Positions 16,581 to 24,989 of a stretch of DNA of 64,000 bases are shown piece after piece. The position numbers and the translations under genes are program-made. The notes under the pieces were generated by a model. The model was not told where the DNA came from. It did not search any database and was given only the letters and a program-made list of their open reading frames with translations. Positions within the stretch are counted from its first letter, which is position 1. Every line of letters starts with the position of its first letter. The stretch is taken from assembly GCF_023373525.1 (NCBI RefSeq), contig NZ_CP097218.1, forward strand, positions 620,001 to 684,000, written 5' to 3'. Origin of the DNA: Brachybacterium kimchii (GTDB taxonomy: Bacteria; Actinomycetota; Actinomycetes; Actinomycetales; Dermabacteraceae).

Positions 16581-17696
16581 ATGACCTCCACCATCGCGCT
16601 CCTGTTCGGCGGCCGCTCCGGCGAGCACGGCATCTCCTGCGTGACAGCGGGCGGCATCCTCGGCGCGATCGACCGCGAGCGGTACGACGTCGTCGCGATC
16701 GGCATCACCCGCCAGGGGCGCTGGCTGCACGTGAGCGACGACCCCGCCGACTGGCAGCTGCACGGGGAGACCCCGCCCGAGGTCCCGGCCGACGGGGACG
16801 AGGTGCTCCTGCCCGCGGTCACCAAGACCCCCGGCGCACCGGTGCCGCTGCGCGTGGTCCGGGACGGTCGCGTGGAGCCCCTCGCGGAGGTCGACGCGGT
16901 GCTCCCCCTGCTGCACGGCCCCTACGGCGAGGACGGCACCGTCCAGGGCGCCCTCGACCTGCTCGACATCCCCTATGTGGGCAGCGGCGTCCTCGCCTCC
17001 GCCACCTGCATGGACAAGACGGCCACGAAGGCCGCCCTCGACGCAGCGGGCATCGCGTCGGCGCCGTCGATCAGCGTCCACGAGGACGAGTGGGCGCAGC
17101 GGACCGAGGAGGTCACCGGGAGCGTGCGCGAGCGCCTCGCTCCGCCGTGGTTCGTCAAGCCCGCCCGCGCCGGATCGAGCCTGGGCGTCTCCAAGGTGAC
17201 CGACCCCGCGGAGCTCGAGCACGCCGTGAAGACCGCCTTCGCCGAGGATCCGCTGATCCTCATCGAGCAGGGCGTGGCGGGCAGGGAGGTCGAGTGCGGC
17301 GTGCTCCAGGGCCGCGGCGGCGACGCTCCGCGCACCACCGAGCCGGGCGAGGTCATCGTGGGCGACGACCTGGACTTCTACGACTACGAGTCGAAGTACT
17401 TCGGCAAGGGGACCGTGAGCATCCAGGTGCCCGCGGCCCTGCCGGACGGCGCCGCGGAGCGCGTGCGCGAGGTCGCCGCGCGCGCCTTCACCGCGCTGCG
17501 CCTCGAGGGCCTGGGCCGCGTGGACGTCTTCGTGACCGAGACGGGAGAGGTCGTCGTCAACGAGGTCAACACGATGCCCGGCTTCACGCCGTCCTCGATG
17601 TTCCCCGTGCTCTGGGAGAACATGGGCATGGACTACACGAGCCTCATCAGCGACCTGCTCGAGCAGGCGCGGACCCGCCGCATCGGTCTGCGCTGA
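16581..17696 (+). CDS. ddl: D-alanine--D-alanine ligase
   Basis: A 371-residue ATP-grasp enzyme making D-Ala-D-Ala for peptidoglycan. Visible blocks are LLFGGRSGEHGISCVTA, LLHGPYGEDGTVQGALDLLDIPYVG (in parts LLHGPYGEDGT and QGALDLLDIPYVG), WFVKPARAGSSLGVSKV and the C-terminal VVNEVNTMPGFTPSSMFP that binds metal and ATP. Length is normal. Grouped with murA and thiL as in other Micrococcales. Confidence 0.96.
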   Translation: MTSTIALLFGGRSGEHGISCVTAGGILGAIDRERYDVVAIGITRQGRWLHVSDDPADWQLHGETPPEVPADGDEVLLPAVTKTPGAPVPLRVVRDGRVEPLAEVDAVLPLLHGPYGEDGTVQGALDLLDIPYVGSGVLASATCMDKTATKAALDAAGIASAPSISVHEDEWAQRTEEVTGSVRERLAPPWFVKPARAGSSLGVSKVTDPAELEHAVKTAFAEDPLILIEQGVAGREVECGVLQGRGGDAPRTTEPGEVIVGDDLDFYDYESKYFGKGTVSIQVPAALPDGAAERVREVAARAFTALRLEGLGRVDVFVTETGEVVVNEVNTMPGFTPSSMFPVLWENMGMDYTSLISDLLEQARTRRIGLR

Positions 17697-17701
17697 GGGG
17701 A

Positions 17702-18208
17702 CTACTGGACGTCGTCGGCGCCGAGGCAGTGGCGCTCGGCGGGGATCGACGTCACCAGGTCGGTGAGGTCCAGTGCCGCGGCCGAGGCCTGGTCGCCGAC
17801 GACCTCGCGCGGCACGGTGAGGTCGATCGCCGGGGTGCGTCCGTAGGTCGTGAACCGCACGATCCCGTCCGACGAGCCGTCCTCGTCGATGATCCAGTCC
17901 ACGCCGGTGCCGTCGGCGTCGGTGAGGGTCGTGCACATCTGCGTGGTCGGACCCGGGGGAGCGACGCCGCAGCGCAGCACGATCGCCTCGTCCCCGCTGC
18001 CCCAGGCGAGAGTTCCCTGGCTGCTGGTCGCGTGTCGCGACTGGCCCTCGAGCTGCTCCGGCGCGTCCTGCACGATCTGCGCGCACGCCGGATCCGCGGC
18101 GTCCTCGCCCGCGGGCACGCGCACCGTGGCGCACGCCGAGCAGCCGAGCACCAGCGCTCCGGCCAGCAGGGCGGGGAGCGCGGGGAGGCGGGGCAGAGCG
18201 CGACGCAT
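17702..18208 (-). CDS. DUF3515 lipoprotein
   Basis: A 168-residue predicted lipoprotein. The signal has MRRALPRL and a hydrophobic run ending in lipobox LVLGC (Cys23). The mature part contains pairs of Cys and a WGSGDEAIVLRCGVAPPGP block typical of DUF3515, a family found between ddl and thiL in many actinobacteria. Function unknown. It converges on ddl with five bases between and diverges from thiL. The start is fixed by a perfect leaderless hexamer. Confidence 0.85.
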   Translation of the reverse strand: MRRALPRLPALPALLAGALVLGCSACATVRVPAGEDAADPACAQIVQDAPEQLEGQSRHATSSQGTLAWGSGDEAIVLRCGVAPPGPTTQMCTTLTDADGTGVDWIIDEDGSSDGIVRFTTYGRTPAIDLTVPREVVGDQASAAALDLTDLVTSIPAERHCLGADDVQ

Positions 18209-18214
18209 CCCCCG

Positions 18215-18220
18215 AGGATA
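18215..18220 (-). promoter_or_regulatory. Leaderless -10 of the DUF3515 gene
   Basis: Minus-strand TATCCT, six bases (CGGGGG), then ATG at 18208. Confidence 0.75.
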
Positions 18221-18237
18221 TCGGGCCTGACCTCGGG

Positions 18238-18243
18238 CACACT
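18238..18243 (+). promoter_or_regulatory. Leaderless -10 of thiL
   Basis: CACACT, seven bases, ATG at 18251. First base off consensus. It lies 18 bases from the opposing DUF3515 hexamer, so the two promoters occupy one 42-base gap. Confidence 0.55.
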
Positions 18244-18250
18244 GGGGGGC

Positions 18251-19285
18251 ATGACGCGCATCGAGCACCTCACCGAGTCCGGCCTGCTGGAGCGGATCAC
18301 GCCCGGACTCGCCCAGGGCTCCGACGTCGAGCTGGGCCCCGGCGACGACGCGGCCGTGGTGCGCCTGGCCTCCCCGCGACTGGTCATCACGACCGACACC
18401 CTCACCGAGGGGCACGACTTCCTGCTGTCCGCGACCCGGCCGGAATGGATCGGTCGCAAGGCCGCTGTGCAGAACCTCGCCGACGTGGCCGCGATGGGCG
18501 CGCGCCCGCAGGCCGTCGTCGTCTCGGTCTCCGCTCCGCGCGAGACGCCCGCGGAGCTGCTCGAGGGCATCAGCCGCGGGCTCGCCGAGCGGTGCGCGCG
18601 CGAGGGCGTGAGCGTCGTGGGCGGCGACCTCGGTGCGGCCGACTCGCTCTCGATCACCGTCACCGCGGTCGGGGCGCTCCCGGAGGGGCAGGCGCCGGTC
18701 CGACGCGACGGAGCCCGGCCCGACCAGGTGCTCGCGCTCGGCAGCCCTCTGATCGGCCGTTCCGCCGCCGGCCTCGCGCTCGTCCTCGCGGGAGAGGGGG
18801 AGGCGCTGGCCGGAGATCGTGGGACCGACGGCGACGACGGAGACGACGGCGTCCGGAGCCCCGACGTGACCCCTGCCGCCCTCGTGGCCTGGCACGACGC
18901 ACCCGACCCCGAGATCTCCCTGGGCTGGACGGCATGCCCCGGGCGCGCTCGGGCCATGCTCGACGTGTCCGACGGACTCGCCCGCGACGGCGGACGCATC
19001 GCACGGGCGAGCGGCGTCGTCCTCGACCTGGACCGCGCCGTGCTGGCGGCCGATGCCGACGCTCTCGCACCGGCCGCGGATCTCCTCACCGAGCCCGCCG
19101 ACCCCTGGCAATGGGTGCTGGGCGGCGGGGAGGAGCATGCCCTCCTCGCGACCTTCGAGGAGGGCGAGATCCCCGCAGGGTTCCGAAGGATCGGCCTGGT
19201 GCGCGCCCCCTCGCCGGGGGAGGAGCCCGGTGTGGTGCTCGACGGCACAGTGCTCGCCGACCTCGGCTTCGATCACTTCGGATAG
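18251..19285 (+). CDS. thiL: Thiamine-monophosphate kinase
   Basis: A 344-residue PurM-like kinase that phosphorylates thiamine monophosphate to the active diphosphate. Motifs are GPGDDAAVVRL, TTDTLTEGHDFLLS, VQNLADVAAMGARP, VSVVGGDLGAADSLSITVTA, LDVSDGLARDGGRIA and GGGEEHALLATF. A Gly/Asp-rich insertion (GDRGTDGDDGDDGVRSPD) sits in the linker between the two halves. Length is otherwise normal. Confidence 0.95.
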   Translation: MTRIEHLTESGLLERITPGLAQGSDVELGPGDDAAVVRLASPRLVITTDTLTEGHDFLLSATRPEWIGRKAAVQNLADVAAMGARPQAVVVSVSAPRETPAELLEGISRGLAERCAREGVSVVGGDLGAADSLSITVTAVGALPEGQAPVRRDGARPDQVLALGSPLIGRSAAGLALVLAGEGEALAGDRGTDGDDGDDGVRSPDVTPAALVAWHDAPDPEISLGWTACPGRARAMLDVSDGLARDGGRIARASGVVLDLDRAVLAADADALAPAADLLTEPADPWQWVLGGGEEHALLATFEEGEIPAGFRRIGLVRAPSPGEEPGVVLDGTVLADLGFDHFG

Positions 19286-19295
19286 GCTCACCTCA
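19277..19295 (+). promoter_or_regulatory. DtxR/IdeR-type iron box before the siderophore-interacting protein gene
   Basis: TTCGGATAGGCTCACCTCA matches the DtxR/IdeR consensus TTAGGTTAGGCTAACCTAA at 15 of 19 positions, including the TAGGCT core. The core also serves as a -10 (TAGGCT, 19283-19288). It overlaps the thiL stop and lies 47 bases before the next start, so iron-loaded DtxR/IdeR would block transcription. Confidence 0.75.
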
Positions 19296-19341
19296 CTGCG
19301 GGCCGATCGTCGGCCCGACGATCCGAGGAGGCCCACCGCCC

Positions 19342-20145
19342 ATGGCGTTCACCGACGCCCGCCGCTTCCGCGGGCACCACCTCGCGCACGTCGCCCGCAC
19401 CGCGCAGGTCGGCCCGCACATGATCCGCGTGACCCTCGAGGGCGAGGACGTCTCCACGATCCCCGCCCACGGCTTCGACCAGTGGGTGCGGCTGTTCCTG
19501 CCGCACCCCGAGGGCGGGACCGACTACTCGCGCGTGCCCGAGGGCTTCGGCCTCGCCGGGGCGCTGAAGTACCTCACCACGAGCTCGGGCAAGCGTCCGC
19601 CCGTGCGCAGCTACACCATCCGCGAGCTGCGCGCCGAGGACGGCGAGCTCGACATCGACTTCGTCTCCCACGGCGACGCCGGGATCGCCGGCCCCTGGGC
19701 GCGCCGCGCGAAGGAGGGCGAGCAGGTGATGATGATCGACCAGGGCCGCGGATTCGATCTCCTGGCCGACGCCGCCTCCGTGCTGCTCGTCGGCGAGGAG
19801 TCCGCGCTGCCCGCGATCCTCGGCATCCTGCGCGACCTTCCGCGCAGCACGAGCGGCACCGCGATCCTCGAGATCCCCGAGGCGGCCGACGAGCAGCCCC
19901 ACGAGGCCCCGGAGAACATGGAGGTGCGCTGGATCCCGCGCGCCGACCCGCACGACCGCCCCGGTGTGCTCGCCCTCGAGGCGCTGCGCGAGCTGCGACC
20001 GGCGCGCGGTGCCGAGCTGCAGGCGTACCTCGCCGGAGAGCAGGCGCTCGTGGCAGAGGGGCGCCGCCACCTGGTCGCGCACGAGGTGCCCAAGAAGCGC
20101 ATCGAGTTCACCGGCTACTGGAGGTTCGGCAAGGCCGCCCTCTGA
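19342..20145 (+). CDS. Siderophore-interacting protein (ferric-siderophore reductase, SIP family)
   Basis: A 267-residue cytoplasmic flavoprotein that releases iron from imported ferric siderophores by reduction. FAD_binding_9 region: HMIRVTLEGED, DQWVRLFLP and the FAD-binding PVRSYTIRE; the SIP region follows with FVSHGDAGIAGPWARRA, LLVGEESALPAILGILRDLP and the C-terminal KKRIEFTGYWRFGKA. Length is normal. GAGGAG lies upstream of the ATG. No siderophore transporter is adjacent. Regulation by iron is indicated by the box before it. Confidence 0.93.
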   Translation: MAFTDARRFRGHHLAHVARTAQVGPHMIRVTLEGEDVSTIPAHGFDQWVRLFLPHPEGGTDYSRVPEGFGLAGALKYLTTSSGKRPPVRSYTIRELRAEDGELDIDFVSHGDAGIAGPWARRAKEGEQVMMIDQGRGFDLLADAASVLLVGEESALPAILGILRDLPRSTSGTAILEIPEAADEQPHEAPENMEVRWIPRADPHDRPGVLALEALRELRPARGAELQAYLAGEQALVAEGRRHLVAHEVPKKRIEFTGYWRFGKAAL

Positions 20146-20166
20146 CCCGTCGCCGGAGAGTGCAGC

Positions 20167-22305
20167 TCAGACCTGCGCTTCGGCGCCCATCACGACGGTG
20201 CGCTCGGGCGGCAGGTGCAGGGCGTGGGTCTTGTTCGCGGAGAACTTCTCGAGCAGACGGAACAGGCCCTTCTGCCAGCGCGGCATGCAGCGGTCCTCGC
20301 CGGGCTCGATGCGGAAGACGGACAGGAAGTAGATCGCCTTCCTCGGGTCCACCCGCAGCTCGGGGGAGAGGCCCACGGCCTCGGCGAGCGCCGCGGGCAG
20401 GTCCTGGGAGTCGTTGAAGCCGACCTTGTAGGTGACGTGCACGATGCCGTCGTGCGGATCGCCGAGGTCGCTGACCTGCACGCGGGCATCGTGCAGCACG
20501 TGCGGGACCCCCACGTTGCGGATCGTGATGATGACGACGTTGCGATGCACCATCCGGTTGAACCGGAGGTTCGAGCGCAGCGCGAGCGGGACCGTCGTGG
20601 GATCGCCGTGCGGGTAGACAGCGAGGCCCGGGACCCGTCGGACATGCTTCTCGCGGATCTCCCGGACGAACTCGTCGATCGGTCCCTCGAGGGCGTGTCG
20701 GCGCCCGAAGTACTCGCGCGCCCCGCGCCGCCACGTCAGCATGACCACGAGCAGCGCCGCGGCGATGACCAGGGGCAGCCAGCCGCCCGAGGCGACCTTG
20801 ATGACGTTGCCCGCGAACAGGGCGAGCTCGAGCCCGCCGACGATGACGGCCATGAGCACCACGCGCCACAGCGGCCATGCCCACACGCGCAGGGCGAGCA
20901 GGAGGAACAGGGACAGCTCGAGCAGGAGCGTCCCCGTCACCGAGAGCCCGTAGGCGGAGGCCAGGGACTCCGAGGAGCGGAAGGCGAGCACCAGGGTCAG
21001 CACGCCCAGGAACAGGAAGAGGTTCACCACCGGCAGGTAGATCTGCCCGCCGTGGATCTTCGAGGTCTGCAGGACCTTCAGCCGCGGCAGCAGGCCCAGT
21101 CGGGTCGCCTGCCGGGAGACCGAGAAGGCGCCGGAGATGACCGCCTGGGAAGCGATGACCGTGGCCATCGCCGCGAGCACCACGAGCGGGATCCGCGCCC
21201 ACGACGGGGCGAGGCGGAAGAAGGGGCTGGCGATGGCCGAGGGGTCGGAGAGGATCAGCGCGCCCTGCCCGAAGTAGCAGATGAGCAGGGACGGCAGGAT
21301 CAGGCACAGCCACGCGAGGGCGATCGGGCGCCGGCCGAAGTGGCCCATGTCGGCGTAGAGCGCCTCGGCGCCCGTGATCGCGAGGACCACCGCGCCCATC
21401 GCGATGAACGCGACGACGGGCCGGTCCAGCGCGAAGACGATCGCATAGCTGGGGGAGATGGCGCGCAGGATCGAGAGGTCCGAGAGCAGGTGCGGCAGGC
21501 CCAGCGCGGCGATCGCGAGGAACCAGCACACCATGATCGGCCCGAAGGCCTTCCCGATCGCACCCGTGCCCCAGCGCTGCACGAGGAAGAGCCCGGTGAG
21601 CACCACGACCGCTGCGGGCACCACCCAGGCGCCCAGCTCCGGGTTCGCCACCTGCAGGCCCTCGAAGGCGCTGAGCACGGAGATCGCGGGGGTGATCACG
21701 GAGTCCCCGTAGAAGAGAGTCGCGCCGATGATCGCGAGGATCAGGGCGATCGACGCCTGCGCGGAGCGTTTGCCGAGCTTGCGCTGGATGAGGTTCGCGA
21801 GGGAGAGGATCCCGCCCTCGCCCTGGTTGTCGGCCCGCAGGATCACGCCCACATAGGTGACCGTGACGATGAGGATCAGGCACCACACGATCATCGAGAT
21901 CACACCGAGCACGTCCTGCTCGGTGGGGGCGACGGAGTTGTGGTGGGTGCTGAAGACGGTCTGCAGGGAGTACAGGGGGCTCGTGCCGATGTCGCCGAAC
22001 ACGACGCCCGCGGCGCCGAGCATGAGAGCCGCGACGGGCTGGCGGCGGCGGGGCCGGCCGTCCGGATCGAGAAGGGCCCGACGGGAGCGTCGTGGGCCGC
22101 GCGGCGGGGGAGTCGAGGGCGTCCCGGGGGACATGTGCGGAGCAGGGTCCGAGGGATCCGCGTCCGATGAGGCCGCGCGCGGGGAGCCCGCGCCGGGCGC
22201 CTCGGTGCTCGGGGCGTCTGCCGTGGAAGGGGACTCAGCCGACGGGGCGGCTGCGGGGGTGATGCTCCCGCGAGAATGCGGGGCACGGCCTGGTTCAGTG
22301 ACCAC
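20167..22305 (-). CDS. kup: Potassium uptake protein Kup (KUP/HAK/KT family)
   Basis: A proton-coupled K+ importer. The membrane part starts with AALMLGAAGVVFGDIGTSPLYS, given here as GVVFGDIGTSPLYSLQTVF, the family signature; about twelve hydrophobic segments follow, with LFYGDSVITPAISVLSAFEG and GAEALYADMGHFG. The C-terminal third is a soluble domain ending in KTHALHLPPERTVVMG. The GTG at 22305 is chosen because AGGA precedes it by nine bases; an in-frame ATG at 22134 would remove a 57-residue Pro/Ala/Ser-rich tail and has neither a binding site nor a -10 at close range. Either start leaves the transporter core complete. It converges with the siderophore-interacting protein gene, 21 bases away. 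Confidence 0.93.
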   Translation of the reverse strand: MVTEPGRAPHSRGSITPAAAPSAESPSTADAPSTEAPGAGSPRAASSDADPSDPAPHMSPGTPSTPPPRGPRRSRRALLDPDGRPRRRQPVAALMLGAAGVVFGDIGTSPLYSLQTVFSTHHNSVAPTEQDVLGVISMIVWCLILIVTVTYVGVILRADNQGEGGILSLANLIQRKLGKRSAQASIALILAIIGATLFYGDSVITPAISVLSAFEGLQVANPELGAWVVPAAVVVLTGLFLVQRWGTGAIGKAFGPIMVCWFLAIAALGLPHLLSDLSILRAISPSYAIVFALDRPVVAFIAMGAVVLAITGAEALYADMGHFGRRPIALAWLCLILPSLLICYFGQGALILSDPSAIASPFFRLAPSWARIPLVVLAAMATVIASQAVISGAFSVSRQATRLGLLPRLKVLQTSKIHGGQIYLPVVNLFLFLGVLTLVLAFRSSESLASAYGLSVTGTLLLELSLFLLLALRVWAWPLWRVVLMAVIVGGLELALFAGNVIKVASGGWLPLVIAAALLVVMLTWRRGAREYFGRRHALEGPIDEFVREIREKHVRRVPGLAVYPHGDPTTVPLALRSNLRFNRMVHRNVVIITIRNVGVPHVLHDARVQVSDLGDPHDGIVHVTYKVGFNDSQDLPAALAEAVGLSPELRVDPRKAIYFLSVFRIEPGEDRCMPRWQKGLFRLLEKFSANKTHALHLPPERTVVMGAEAQV

Positions 22306-22467
22306 GAGCGGACATCCTGCCACTGCCGGGGGCCGATGCACAGTGCCTGCCTGCGCCGCGCGCGATCCGTGCGTCACATGGGGGGATCCGAGCACCGGGC
22401 GGCTGCTGCTCCTCCCATGACCCACCGCGCGCAGACGGCGATCCGCACACCCCGCCTCGCCCGCGCG

Positions 22468-22473
22468 CACAAT
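22468..22473 (+). promoter_or_regulatory. Leaderless -10 of the VOC gene at 22480
   Basis: CACAAT, six bases, then ATG. First base off consensus. Confidence 0.5.
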
Positions 22474-22479
22474 GGGGCC

Positions 22480-22890
22480 ATGAGCATCGGCATCCGCACC
22501 TCGTTCCTCCCTCACACCGACCCCGACGCCTCCCTCGCCTTCTGGCGCGACGTCATCGGCTTCGACGTCCGCCTCGACGTGGGCCAGGGCGCCATGCGGT
22601 GGATCACCGTCGGCCCGAAGGACGACGAGTCCGTCTCGATCGTCCTCGCCCCGCCGGTCGTCGACCCCGCCGCGACCGACGAGGAGCGCGCCGCCGTCGC
22701 CTCCCTCATGGCCAAGGGCGTCTTCGCCATGGTGCTGCTGTCCACCGACGACGTCGATGCCGAGTTCGCACGCATCGAGGCCGCCGGGGCCGACGTCATC
22801 CAGGAGCCCACGGACCAGGACTGGGGGCCGCGCGACTGCGCGCTGCGCGACCCGGCGGGCAACATCGTCCGCCTCCAGCAGGTCGGCTGA
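22480..22890 (+). CDS. VOC-family (glyoxalase/bleomycin-resistance fold) protein
   Basis: A 136-residue protein with two beta-alpha-beta-beta-beta units. SFLPHTDPDASLAFWRDVIGF opens the first half, and DWGPRDCALRDPAGNIVRL closes the second, the usual VOC C-terminal block. Length is standard. Substrate cannot be told. The M23-like gene follows after nine bases, so both may share one leaderless transcript. Confidence 0.85.
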   Translation: MSIGIRTSFLPHTDPDASLAFWRDVIGFDVRLDVGQGAMRWITVGPKDDESVSIVLAPPVVDPAATDEERAAVASLMAKGVFAMVLLSTDDVDAEFARIEAAGADVIQEPTDQDWGPRDCALRDPAGNIVRLQQVG

Positions 22891-22899
22891 GCGACCCCG

Positions 22900-23577
22900 A
22901 TGCCGGAGCGCCGCGCCGACGGCCGGGCGGAGCACGCGGAGCTCGTGCCTCCGCTGCGTCTCGCCCATCCTCTGCGCGGTCGCTGGACCCCGCGCAACTC
23001 CCCGGCCGACCGCGTCCCGAGCCACGGCACCGAGCGCTTCGCGACCGCCCTCGCGCTGGACCTCGTGCCCGTGGGGACGGACTCGCGCACGGGCCCCTTC
23101 GACGTCCGCGCCCTGCTCGGCCCCGAGCCTCCCGAGCGCTTCCCCGGCTTCGGCCGGGACGTTCTCGCTCCGTGCGAGGGCCGCGTCGTGAAGGCCCACG
23201 ACGGGGAGGTCGATCATGACGCCCACCGCGGGCTCGCCTCGCTCGGCTACGCGCTCACCCAGGGCCGTCGCGCCGCCGAGGGCTGGAACGGCCTGGCGGG
23301 CAACCACGTGGTGATCGCGACGGAGGACCCGCACCGCGGACAGGTGTTCGTCGCGCTGTGCCACCTGCAGCGGGGCAGCATCAGGGTCCGTACGGGGGAC
23401 TCGGTCCGCACGGGCGACGTGCTCGCCTCGTGCGGCAACTCGGGCAACAGCATGGAGCCCCATGTCCACCTGCAGGCGATGGAGGGGCTCGACATCGACC
23501 GCACCGCGCCGGTGCCCTTCGTGCTCCCCTGCGGGACGCCCCGTCGCGGCGAGATCCTCGAGGGTGCCCCGGACTGA
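22900..23577 (+). CDS. M23-like (LysM-peptidase fold) cytoplasmic protein
   Basis: A 225-residue protein with the beta-sheet lysostaphin-type fold. NSPADRVPSHGTERFATALALDLV, quoted as NSPADRVPSHGTERFA, precedes a core with GNHVVIATEDPHRGQVF, CHLQRGSIRVRTGDSVRTGD and the metal-binding C-terminal block GNSGNSMEPHVHLQ (His-X-His). No signal peptide or membrane anchor is visible, unusual for an enzyme class acting on cell wall, so the role may not be peptidoglycan cleavage. Follows the VOC gene closely. Confidence 0.75.
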   Translation: MPERRADGRAEHAELVPPLRLAHPLRGRWTPRNSPADRVPSHGTERFATALALDLVPVGTDSRTGPFDVRALLGPEPPERFPGFGRDVLAPCEGRVVKAHDGEVDHDAHRGLASLGYALTQGRRAAEGWNGLAGNHVVIATEDPHRGQVFVALCHLQRGSIRVRTGDSVRTGDVLASCGNSGNSMEPHVHLQAMEGLDIDRTAPVPFVLPCGTPRRGEILEGAPD

Positions 23578-23685
23578 GCGCCCTCAGCGGCACCCGACCG
23601 CCGCCGCGGCCGACGGTCGGAGCCGCCGCGGATTCCCGAGTGTCTGGAGAATCTCGTCGGCCGATCACGCGGGGACCTGCGGGAC

Positions 23686-23735
23686 TACGCTTGAGGGGTC
23701 GCCCGCCGCGGGGGTGCGTTCGCGAGATCGCACCC
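23686..23735 (+). promoter_or_regulatory. Probable promoter and leader hairpin of the alcohol dehydrogenase gene
   Basis: TACGCT (23686-23691) as -10 gives a leader of about 105 bases. It contains a 7-bp hairpin, GGGTGCG (23712-23718) with CGCACCC (23729-23735). No known riboswitch fold recognised. Confidence 0.4.
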
Positions 23736-23803
23736 GTCGCAGGAGCATCGCTCCGGACAGCCCGGCGGGCATCCATCCGCACCCGAGCTCCGAGGAGACG
23801 ACC

Positions 23804-24868
23804 GTGCCCTTCACCGTCAAGGCCCTGCAGAAGACCGGCCCCGACCAGCCGTACAAGGTCGCAGAGATCCAGCGTCGCGACCCCCGACCCGCCGATGTCG
23901 TCATCGACATCAAGGCCGCGGGCATCTGCCACAGCGACATCCACACCATCCGCAACGAGTGGGGCGAGGCGCACTTCCCGCTCACCGTCGGCCACGAGAT
24001 CGCGGGCGTCGTCTCCGCCGTCGGCGACCAGGTCACGAAGTACTCCGTGGGCGACCGCGTCGGTGTGGGCTGCATGGTCGACTCGTGCGGCGAGTGCGAG
24101 CAGTGCCTCGCCGGCCAGGAGCAGGACTGCCTGAACGGCAGCGTCGGCACCTACAACGTCAAGGACGTCGACGGCACCATCACCCAGGGCGGCTACTCGC
24201 AGAAGGTCGTCGTCGACGAGCGCTTCGTGTGCCGCATCCCCGACGGTCTCGACTTCGACGTCGCCGCCCCGCTGCTGTGCGCCGGCATCACGACCTACGC
24301 CCCGCTCGCCCGCTGGGGCGTCGGCGAGGGAAAGAAGGTCGCCGTGCTGGGCCTCGGCGGCCTCGGCCACATGGGCGTCCAGCTCGCGGCGGCCATGGGC
24401 GCCGAGGTCACCGTGCTCTCGCGCTCGCGCAAGAAGGAGCAGCTCGCGATCGATCTGGGCGCGACCCGGATGCTCCCGACCACCGAGGACGGCTTCTACG
24501 AGGAGCATCGCGGCGAGTTCGACCTGATCCTGAACACGATCAGCGCCGACATCCCCGTCGACAGCTACCTGCGGCTGCTCAAGCCGCACGGCGTGATGGC
24601 CGTCGTCGGCCTCCCGCCGGCCGCGCAGCCGCTGCACTTCGGTGCGCTGATCGGCGGCGGCAAGGTGCTCGCCGGCTCCAACATCGGCGGCATCGCCGAG
24701 ACCCAGGAGATGCTCGACTTCTGCGCCGAGCACGGCATCGGCGCCCAGATCGAGGTCATCGGGGTCGACGAGGTCGACGCGACCTACGACCGCGTGGTCA
24801 ACGGCGAGGTCTACTTCCGCGCCGTGATCGACACCGCGACCTTCGAGGACGCCCCGGTCGGCGTGTGA
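23804..24868 (+). CDS. Zinc-dependent NADP(H) alcohol dehydrogenase (YahK/CAD type)
   Basis: A 354-residue medium-chain dehydrogenase that reduces aldehydes or oxidises alcohols. Catalytic zinc ligands are in GICHSDIH and GHEIAGVV. Structural zinc Cys residues are in VDSCGECEQCLAGQEQDCLNG, here given as CGECEQC. The nucleotide-binding motif is VLGLGGLGHMGVQLA, followed by VTVLSRSRKKE, a basic stretch favouring NADPH. It matches the cinnamyl-alcohol/YahK group and length is normal. GTG start with GAGGAGACGACC upstream. Confidence 0.93.
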   Translation: MPFTVKALQKTGPDQPYKVAEIQRRDPRPADVVIDIKAAGICHSDIHTIRNEWGEAHFPLTVGHEIAGVVSAVGDQVTKYSVGDRVGVGCMVDSCGECEQCLAGQEQDCLNGSVGTYNVKDVDGTITQGGYSQKVVVDERFVCRIPDGLDFDVAAPLLCAGITTYAPLARWGVGEGKKVAVLGLGGLGHMGVQLAAAMGAEVTVLSRSRKKEQLAIDLGATRMLPTTEDGFYEEHRGEFDLILNTISADIPVDSYLRLLKPHGVMAVVGLPPAAQPLHFGALIGGGKVLAGSNIGGIAETQEMLDFCAEHGIGAQIEVIGVDEVDATYDRVVNGEVYFRAVIDTATFEDAPVGV

Positions 24869-24932
24869 GCCCCGACCCGCGCGACGGTCGGTGATCGACC
24901 GCGCCGCACATGGTGCCCCGTGCACCGGCGTC

Positions 24933-24978
24933 CGACGGGCCCGGCCGCCTCCTTCAGGGGAGGCTGCCGGGCCCGTCG
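24933..24978. terminator. Bidirectional terminator between adh and peptidase E
   Basis: A 20-bp stem with one mismatch (24933-24952 with 24959-24978) and a TTCAGG loop, between converging genes. Same geometry as the palindromes at 10225 and 50380 but different sequence. Confidence 0.8.
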
Positions 24979-24989
24979 TCCGTCCGGTG

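Noticed and set aside
22134..22305. Separate short gene for the Pro/Ala/Ser-rich segment before Kup
   Set aside because: It is in frame with Kup without a stop, so it is either an N-terminal extension or untranslated leader.
23686..23803. Riboswitch in the leader of the alcohol dehydrogenase gene
   Set aside because: Only a short hairpin is present; no conserved riboswitch core could be matched by eye.
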